Below the pieces are notes generated by a model. It was not told where the DNA came from and ran no database searches. It was given only the letters and a program-made list of their open reading frames with translations. Shown piece after piece: positions 57,175 through 64,000 of a DNA stretch of 64,000 nt; the stretch's first letter is position 1; each line of letters opens with the position of its first letter. A program made the translations under genes and the position numbers. The stretch is from Mesostigma viride. Taxonomy: Eukaryota; Streptophyta; Mesostigmatophyceae; Mesostigmatales; Mesostigmataceae. The stretch is from assembly GCA_009746045.1 (NCBI GenBank), contig RPFO01002071.1, positions 1-64,000 on the forward strand, in the 5' to 3' direction.

Positions 57175-57852
57175 GCGTTTTCGAGTCGTTCAGGATGATG
57201 AAGATGAATGGTGATGGAAATGTGTATCCTTGTGCATTGATATTATGGCTGGCTTACGTGTGGAGCGACTAGATGACCTATAGCAATATGGTATGGCTAA
57301 CCGGCATGCAGGGGTCAGGCAGAGCCGGTATGATTTCACTGCAAAGGGCAGCAACTTGCACGATGCACAGCTGGCTCATACATTATTTGCCTATATATTG
57401 CATGAATGAGTATTTCTTTGCATGGTAAGTGTCTTCAACGTGCATGTGTGCGATGTTTTATCGTGGGTCTAGCGATACTAGACTCCATGCGGCATGCGTG
57501 TATGATTACTTTGTTGAACGACAGTAAAATCATATGTTCCTTGTAGGGCAGTGAGCCAGTGAGCCAACTGTGTATTCTATGCTTATTAGTGTCACAAACA
57601 TGTCAGTGAGAGAAATGGTTGAAACAGCCCTGAAAACCATCAAATCTAGTGGTCACGTACGATCGTGTACTATACCGTATTATACCGTGTTATACTTGAT
57701 ACGGACCCTGTGCGTATAACCGCGTATTACGTATAATGGAACTCTGACCCCGATGGATGGATGGGTGGGGACACACAATCCTACCGGTCTAATCTATCTA
57801 CGACATCAAGCCAACTCTAGTCTAAGCATAACAAGACTTGTTGTCTCCTTGA

Positions 57853-58310
57853 TAACAAGACGCGGTGGCAGAAGATTGTCAAGGCTCACACGCCCGACCC
57901 TGTGGGCAAGCCACCTCCCCCCAAGAGGAGGAGGCGTTTTGATGAGTAGGGTAGTTAGGATTTTTCTAGACTAGGTAGATTAATGAATTAATTAATTAGA
58001 CTCGTGCTCCCGTTGGGGAGTCACGGAGCATTAACCCCGATGAATGGATGGATGGGTGCACACATTCCTACCGGTCTAATCTATCTACATTGGCTACATA
58101 CTACATCTATCTAACAACATTCTAACTACATCATCTATCTAGGCAGCCTAGATAGATTAGCGTTAGGTTAGCTAGGTAGATTAGCGTTAGGTTAGTTAGA
58201 TTACGCGGCTCTCTCCACTCCACCATCCATCATGGAATATGTGCTACATGATCTCCCAACGGAGGCACATGTGTTATAATTTAATTTTAATTTAATTTAG
58301 TCTAAGCTCT
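57853..58310 (+). mobile_element. LINE 3' end, very short copies
   Basis: 57856-57948 encodes RWQKIVKAHTPDPVGKPPPP and the basic ending RRRRF of the LINE at 16093. A 3' UTR start follows (TAGTTAGGATTTTT). A second 3' UTR piece at about 58200-58300 holds GAATATGTGCTACATGATCT and the tail ATTTAATTTTAATTTAATTTA. Between them, CCTACCGGTCTAATCTATCT and the GATGGATGG phrase before it occur twice (57749-57810 and 58035-58090), so the copy is duplicated or rearranged. Confidence 0.75.
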
Positions 58311-58679
58311 CTACCCTAGCTCTCTTCATGTATTATTTAGTTAGCTAGGTGGTATGCAGTGATTGTGGAAATGTTAGGTGCATGGTTGACTAGCAGAACT
58401 TCGATCCATGCCATTCGTAAAACCGTCATGGTTGGCCATTAGTGGTTGAGTAGCGGACAGCTAGCTAGCGTTACCATGCATTGGTACAACCGTTCATTCT
58501 CAATTCATGTTGGCTTTCAAAATATGCCGTGTCATTGATATTAAAATTAAAAAATTAAATTAGGAACATATCTCCGTTCATTCATGAAGTGAGACAACTA
58601 TGCCTGGACATTCATTTATATTTATTCATTTATTTTTTATTCATGGACATTGGCTATTCCGATTTAATGATGTTATGGG

Positions 58680-59035
58680 TGGTAGCATGCAGGACAAGAG
58701 GAGGTGGAAGACCATTGTCCAGGCTCATACTCTGATCAGACACTCCGCAAAGGTGAAAACCTTTGCGTTCAGTGCCAGGCCGCGGAAAACGCGGAAAACG
58801 CGATCTGCAAATGAATCATACGCCCGCCCCTGTGGGCAAGCCCCCTCCCCCCAAGCGGAAGGGGCGCTTTGCTGAGTAGAATAGGTAGGGTTTTCTAGAT
58901 TAGATTAGCTTAGAGTTAGATTAGTTCGGTTTCGCGGCTTTGTCCCCCCCTCCATCCATCCACGGGAATATGTGCTACATGATCTCCCAATGGAGTCATG
59001 TTATAATTTAATTTAATTTAATTTAATTTAATGGG
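58680..59035 (+). mobile_element. LINE 3' end with inserted foldback fragment
   Basis: Encodes MQDKRRWKTIVQAHT, is interrupted by the 86-bp insertion at 58731-58816, and continues PVGKPPPPKRKGRF (58826-58876), then the 3' UTR with GTGCTACATGATCTCCCAAT and a clean ATTTA tandem tail near 59005-59033. Confidence 0.8.
58731..58816 (-). mobile_element. 86-bp fragment of the foldback element with 5-bp target duplication
   Basis: TCTGATCAGACACTCCGC... to GCAAATGAAT matches the end of the arms at 16976-18156, inner hairpin included. It is flanked by CATAC on both sides (58726-58730 and 58817-58821), and the host LINE frame is restored by removing it and one CATAC. Confidence 0.85.
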
Positions 59036-59158
59036 TGGTAGCAGTATTAGTTAGCATCTTTGACACCGGAGTGTAACTCGTGACTCACACTAACTACTAC
59101 TTGGAATCATGTATATCAATTCAGATTAGTAATTGAGCTTAGATTGCATGCAGGCCTT

Positions 59159-59302
59159 ATATCAAGGAGACAACCAGATATATTACTATTATCAAGGATT
59201 AATTAATTAATTAACCAGCGCAGGCCAGAAATCATATCAAGGAGACAACCAGCACACTATTGTTATTATCAAGGAGACAACCAGCGCAGGCCAGAAATCG
59301 GG
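59159..59302. repeat. Cluster of ATCAAGGAGACAACC repeats
   Basis: ATCAAGGAGACAACCAG occurs three times, twice with GCGCAGGCCAGAAATC following, separated by AT-rich fillers (TTAATTAATTAATTAA, TATTACTATTATC). Confidence 0.8.
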
Positions 59303-59379
59303 CGTATGCTCACATGATACGGCATTGGAATATCCCATGTCTCCATCACTTGCACTTTGTGCGCACCGAGCCACCCATG

Positions 59380-60370
59380 CAGTCGCCCACCCATGCAGCC
59401 ACCTGGCCACCCACCCACACAACTACTCACACACTCGCGTGCCCGTACACCTAGACACCCACCCGTCCACCCACCCAGTGACCCACCCACCCAGCCAGCT
59501 GCGCACGTGCTAACCCACCTTTTATAACCACGCGTGCACCTAGACACCCAACCACCTACCAACCCACTTGGACATCCACCCACCCACCAAGGCACCTGCG
59601 CAACCCACATACCAATCAGGTAATAAGGAGGCATTCACCCATCCAATGAGCCAACCACCCAATCACCCAACCGCCTAAACACCCAGCCAGCTGGCCCCAC
59701 ATGCACCCATGCGGCCGCCCACCCTTGACCCACCCACGCACCTACAAGTACCCACTCAACCACTCACTGCCCCCACACCCTTATACCCACTGACCCACCC
59801 ACTGACCCACCCACACATGCATTTTCTCAGCCACCCACCCACCTACCTCACCCCCAACGTGCACAGCCCTTCACCCGCGATAGGTGAGACGGTCCCAACC
59901 ATAAACCCATCCACGCATCCATATCTGTGCGCGCACCCGTCCATCTACCCGTCCCTTCGCCCACCCACCCACATAGTCATCTACACATCCACCAGCCACC
60001 AACCACCAATGGCCTACCCACCAACCCACCCACCCACACGCATCCCTAACCAACCAACCACCAACCCACCACCCTCAATACCGTGCCATTGTTTCACTCA
60101 CGAATCCAACAACCCACCCACTTCGCAGTCCCCAAAGCCTATCAATCACCCAGCCACCTGGACATCTACCTATGACCGACCACCCTTGTACTCATCCACC
60201 CACCATGACCAGCCAGCCAGCCAGCCACCCTCTCCAGCTGCCTGTGCTCCCAGCTACTCGGCCAGCCATTAACCAAGGCATTCACCTTTCAGCCAGCCAC
60301 CTGCCATTGAACCCACCTACGCCTAGGCATCCCTTGAAGCATCGATAGCCTAAGCCTCCCACATAAGACT
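59380..60370. repeat. CCCA-rich degenerate tract
   Basis: A run of loosely periodic CACCCACC and CCAACC motifs over about 1 kb, leading into the perfect CCAA array. The Pro/Thr/His-rich frames here result from composition. Confidence 0.75.
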
Positions 60371-60377
60371 TCCTGGG

Positions 60378-60994
60378 CAACCAACCAACCAACCAACCAA
60401 CCAACCAACCAACCAACCAACCAACCAACCAACCAACCAACCAACCAACCAACCAACCAACCAACCAACCAACCAACCAACCAACCAACCAACCAACCAA
60501 CCAACCAACCAACCAACCAACCAACCAACCAACCAACCAACCAACCAACCAACCAACCAACCAACCAACCAACCAACCAACCAACCAACCAACCAACCAA
60601 CCAACCAACCAACCAACCAACCAACCAACCAACCAACCAACCAACCAACCAACCAACCAACCAACCAACCAACCAACCAACCAACCAACCAACCAACCAA
60701 CCAACCAACCAACCAACCAACCAACCAACCAACCAACCAACCAACCAACCAACCAACCAACCAACCAACCAACCAACCAACCAACCAACCAACCAACCAA
60801 CCAACCAACCAACCAACCAACCAACCAACCAACCAACCAACCAACCAACCAACCAACCAACCAACCAACCAACCAACCAACCAACCAACCAACCAACCAA
60901 CCAACCAACCAACCAACCAACCAACCAACCAACCAACCAACCAACCAACCAACCAACCAACCAACCAACCAACCAACCAACCAACCAACCAACC
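60378..60994. repeat. Perfect CCAA tetranucleotide array, about 154 units
   Basis: 617 bp of uninterrupted CAAC/CCAA repeats. On the minus strand it is GGTT in tandem, and all minus frames read Leu-Val-Gly-Trp repeats without a stop. No interruptions were seen, which implies recent expansion. Confidence 0.97.
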
Positions 60995-60999
60995 AGTCA

Positions 61000-62638
61000 C
61001 CCAGCAACACAACCACCTAACCACTCGACAACCCAATTACCGAACCACCTAACTACCCAACACCCAAACCAGCCAGGCATGAGCCCGCCCATTTGCCCTC
61101 GCATGCCCGCACCATCGCAACCCCCCATAAACGCCCCGCTCACCTAGCCAGCCACACGCCCAGCCAGCCACCTGCTCAACTCACGCATGAAGGCAATATC
61201 AGCCATGCATGGCCTCACCTTGCATCACTTGCATTGCCTGGCTAATTTGCGTGAGGCAGCTTCCATCTCGTTGTAAGCAATTGCAAAGGCATTTTCTTCA
61301 TAGTAATGAATGAGAAACAACGTCGCAAACGTTCTCCTTTCCTTCTTTGAAACAGTATATAAATCAGAAAGACAAGGGCAAATATCTGGACAAGGTGGCA
61401 ATAACCACTGCATAATGCCCTTGAGAAAGTCTTATTAATCCAGCTCTCTACCCTTTGAGAAGCTGCCTTGCCTTAGCAACGACTCTGGAACCTCTAGCTC
61501 GCTCACCTCGCTTAATCTGCGCTTCTTTATGGCTGCCGGGAGATGCGAAGCGTGAGCCCAGCGGGTCGTGGCGTGGTCGTCTGCCCGACCCATCACATCT
61601 CGAAACCGCATTGCCGACTAATAAAAAATGACGACCCCCTTTGCCTTTTGTATCTAGCGTCAAAGGAACAATGAACTCGCTTGGAAAACACGGTCGCAAA
61701 GAGCTTTCTACAGGCATAATAAGCAATTTTCGCAGCTTTTACCGCACTTACTGCACATTCGGAAGACCATTAGCGACGTTTGCGCGGAATCTTGGGCACG
61801 CCATATGTCCTGCTGGCTTATTGCCGCAGGCTGGGCAGTACAGGAAGGTTGGGCATAGCCTAAAGAGCTAATTATCTGACGACAAAGACATGTACTGTAC
61901 GAAGCAAGAAACAGACGGATTTCGCACCCCATATTTATTCAGGCGAATGCCGGAGAATAAAAAGCGAAACTCAGAAAACGAAAACACTAACGTTTTCGGG
62001 GATATTGTAACGCATAATCTGAGCTATCGTTCCGGGATTTTCATCTCCTCTCGTAACCAGGACTTTTAGACACGTACCACCGAGAAATCTGGTTTTCGCG
62101 AAAAAAATGGTGCGCTGCAAAAAACAATTTGTCCCGTTCTATTCCCTCGTCGCAATCACAGCTCTTATCATTCCAAAATTATTCCATGGATTAACCGTGA
62201 TGTAAGCTTCGTTTTGACACCTCGAGCGGCTGCAGTGACGCAAGTTTCAAAACGCTAGCTGATACTCGACCGCCATGGGTGTTTTCGTCGTTTTCGTCTG
62301 TGGTGTCGCGGGAAAAATCGAGATGACGACCTCCGAGTCTCGGTCACTGTAATGGCCAGCTCGTAACCGGCAGTGACCGTCGCGTGTCCGCCCCTGTAAC
62401 CCCCGGTCTGTCAGTCAGTTCGTCCCGGTCACGTTTCCGTTTCGATCCGTTGGTTTCCGTTTTTCTACCCTTTTTAACCGTTTTCCCTCCCGTTTTGATC
62501 CGAGGTAATTAAGTCCGGATCTGAAGTAGGTTCGAAGTAAGGTTTGAACTCGAAGCCAGGTGCGTCGATGGAAAAAACGGCCGAAATCGGACGAACAAAG
62601 TTAATGTACCTTGATGGAACCGGTGTTTTTCGGGGGGT
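61000..62638. other. TIR element interior, right part; no supported gene
   Basis: Minus-strand frames at 61225-61413 and 61448-61726 have coding-like composition, and one reading frame around 61790-61860 shows CPTFLYCPACG followed by HMACP, which could be a zinc ribbon, as found near the end of some transposases. The frames are not joined and no catalytic motif is visible. A decayed transposase on the minus strand is possible but unproven. Confidence 0.35.
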
Positions 62639-62682
62639 CTCAAACACAGCCATTTTCGATGAGTGTGGTGGGGTATTGCTAT
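62639..62682 (-). repeat. Right terminal inverted repeat (44 bp)
   Basis: Exact reverse complement of 55864-55907; ends GGGGTATTGCTAT. Integrase codons of copy 1 follow. Confidence 0.9.
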
Positions 62683-62990
62683 GCGTTGTCACCTTGTCCC
62701 TTGTCCCTTGGAGCTTACTGCTCGAGTGACTGTGCTCAGCTGTACCTTCTAAACGTTTATCGTTACCATGGGTTGAGCAGGCAGTTTATCTCCGATAAGG
62801 ACAAGCTGTTTACCTCGGACTTTTGGACAGAGTTCTTTGCTGCTATTGGTACTAAAGTGATGTTTGGCACTGCGTACCATTCCCCCTCCTCACGCCTAGT
62901 AGAGCGAGTGGTAGAAGAAGCCCTATGACATTATGTAAATGGACCCGTCTGGTAGTGACTGGGAAGATTACCTATGTTTGGTTGAGTGAA
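62683..62990 (+). pseudogene. pol: Integrase of copy 1, second part
   Basis: In two frames: CHLVPCPLELTA, then YRYHGLSRQFISDKDKLFT with the second core Asp, FGTAYHSPSSRLVERVVEEA with the core Glu, and GSDWEDYLC. After this the GPY/F and chromodomain part (about 750 bases in copy 2) is deleted and the sequence jumps to the leader of the 3' ORF. Confidence 0.85.
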
Positions 62991-63086
62991 AACCTGCACA
63001 ACCTCTAGTTGTTTTCCTTCCTTGCCTTATGTTATTTCCTCTGGCTGTGGGTCGGTTGGTTGTCCCCCGCCCTCCGCAGCCATCAT

Positions 63087-63831
63087 GTCAGACGACGCCT
63101 GCTCAGCCAGCCGCTGTCGCTCCGTCCGTGGCTCCCTCCGTCGCGCATGCTCAGCCGGCCGCTGTCGCTCCGTCCGTGGCTCCCTCCGTCGCGCCTGTTC
63201 AGTCGGCCGAGCCTCAGCGTCATCCAGATTTGGGCAAGGCGTCGACGGGCAAGTGGGTGTTTGACACTACCGAGGATACGTATGATTCGGCCATGGGTGA
63301 TTGGACCTCTAGCTGCCCGACCGGCCACGACGTCTTCCCCTGTCGCCGCTCCTGCCGCTACCGCTTCTTCCGTCGTGCCCGCCTCCGCCGTCATCCACCA
63401 ACCGCGCGTTGCTCCTGTTGGGAAGTCCTCAGCTTCGGTCACGCGTGTTAGCGAGAGTCGTGAGATCCGGCACGTGCGTTTGTGGCCTGTGGCCCGACAA
63501 CGTGGAGCGTTTCCTGGACTTGTTTTTCACCTCCGTTGCTCGGGGTGAGCTGGTCTTCTATCGGTTCCTCCTGCGCGCCCTCCTTCTGCTGTCGGCAGAG
63601 CCCTTCGTGCGCTAGTTTTAGTGTGGGTTCCTGGACTGGGCCCGTGGTCAGGTCGTTCTCACGCAGCATAAGTATTACTGGGCCTTTCTGGGCCTTTTTC
63701 CTGATGGTGTGTGGGCCGATGTTTTCCTCACTGTAGATAGGCATGACAATGCCGAGGATGTGGCCCACTACCAGGCGTATCTGGATGTTCTGCTGGCCTC
63801 GCGTGGCACTTACCAGACTGATGGCAACTAG
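63087..63831 (+). pseudogene. 3' ORF of copy 1, shortened
   Basis: Starts MSDDACSASRC, corresponding to MSEPTPPAES of copy 2. A 75-bp-scale Arg/Ser/Pro repeat (SLRPWLPPSR twice) replaces most of the linker. The C-terminal domain follows in shifted frames: REIRHVRLWP, NVERFLDLFF, FYRFLLRALLLLSAEPF and YYWAFLGLFPDGVWADVF, ending RGTYQTDGN and a stop at 63829-63831. The deletions remove about two thirds of the linker but keep the C-terminal domain. Confidence 0.75.
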
Positions 63832-64000
63832 ATAGAGGGCCTTAGGCCCGACCTGAGGGTGTTGTCCCTCCGGTATATGGAGTCGCCCTCATATTCTAGC
63901 CAGTTGATTGGTCGTTCTTGGTCCTTGGTACTGATTTGTTTACTCTGTGTGTCCTGCCCAGTGCCGTCCCCCCCGGCAAGGACTCTGTTCCAGGCAGTTA
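63832..64000 (+). other. 3' UTR of copy 1, cut by the window end
   Basis: GATAGAGGGCCTTAGGCCCG and GACCTGAGGGTGTTGTCCCT, then GTGTCCTGCCCAGTGCCGTC, as in copy 2 at 52344-52510. The polypurine tract and 3' LTR would begin about 215 bases beyond the window. Confidence 0.9.

Larger units (their letters stand above)
55864..62682. mobile_element. 6.8-kb element with perfect 44-bp terminal inverted repeats
   Basis: The left end 55864-55907 (ATAGCAATACCCCACC...) is the exact reverse complement of the right end 62639-62682. The element splits the integrase of copy 1, which resumes at 62683. A TA lies at both borders, compatible with a TA target duplication. The inside holds no recognisable transposase. 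It contains LINE pieces, a small foldback fragment, a C-rich tract and a long CCAA array. It is either a non-autonomous DNA transposon enlarged by later insertions or a transposon whose transposase has decayed. Confidence 0.8.
36217..64000 (+). mobile_element. Ty3/gypsy copy 1, interrupted by three later insertions, runs off the window
   Basis: Order on the plus strand: 5' LTR, leader, gag first part, [RLE-type LINE], gag second part, protease first part, [copy 2], protease second part, reverse transcriptase start, relocated hybrid-binding ORF, RNase H, integrase first part, [6.8-kb TIR element], integrase second part, 3' ORF, 3' UTR. The 3' LTR is not reached. At each interruption the two sides fit when compared with copy 2. 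The 5 bp before the LTR are ACTGG (36212-36216), and the matching duplicate would be expected after the 3' LTR. All frames are broken, so the copy is dead on its own. Confidence 0.9.

Noticed and set aside
60282-61016. Three minus-strand frames of Leu-Val-Gly-Trp repeats
   Set aside because: Direct translation of the CCAA/TTGG array; no start context or flanking coding sequence.

Overview
This window is eukaryotic nuclear DNA, most likely from a green alga or another member of the green lineage. The main reason is an intron-containing gene on the minus strand (23293-29290) for an NLP-type RWP-RK transcription factor, the family of the algal nitrate regulator NIT2 and plant NIN-like proteins. 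Other support comes from chromodomain-bearing Ty3/gypsy elements, LINE remnants and long low-complexity tracts. The species cannot be told from the sequence. Many reading frames are broken by single-base slips, several in homopolymers, so some breaks may be consensus errors of the assembly rather than mutations.

Layout. 1-11340 is one 40-bp minisatellite of roughly 280 units with higher-order structure, followed by a CA-rich microsatellite, a tRNA-Ser-like gene lacking its anticodon region, and a GGTGTAG array. 11.8-15.6 kb holds small tandem duplications, a recurring CCAACGGCCGTTGG palindrome and a SWIM zinc-finger gene. 16.1-18.7 kb holds a LINE 3' end, a large inverted repeat (two arms of about 410 bp) and a LINE ORF1-like remnant. 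18.7-23.3 kb shows no recognisable gene. 23.3-29.3 kb is the RWP-RK gene. 29.3-34.4 kb is mostly featureless, with one tandem duplication and one LINE fragment.

34.4 kb to the window end is a nest of mobile elements of one chromovirus-type Ty3/gypsy family. Copy 3 (minus strand, 3' end and LTR only) was entered by copy 1 (LTR at 36217, running out of the window). Copy 1 was then interrupted three times: by a restriction-like-endonuclease non-LTR retrotransposon in gag (38871-41762, 13-bp target duplication), by the nearly complete copy 2 in protease (42541-53285, two 571/572-bp LTRs about 1% apart, 5-bp target duplication GCTGA), and by a 6.8-kb element with perfect 44-bp terminal inverted repeats in integrase (55864-62682).

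The element family is unusual in three ways. It carries a small first ORF with an RNase H1 N-terminal/viroplasmin-like hybrid-binding fold upstream of gag. It carries a long ORF of unknown function between the chromodomain integrase and the 3' LTR, traceable in all three copies. Its gag/pol joint is a conserved G-run with the downstream frame open in -1. In copy 1 the hybrid-binding ORF has moved into pol, replacing the catalytic part of reverse transcriptase.
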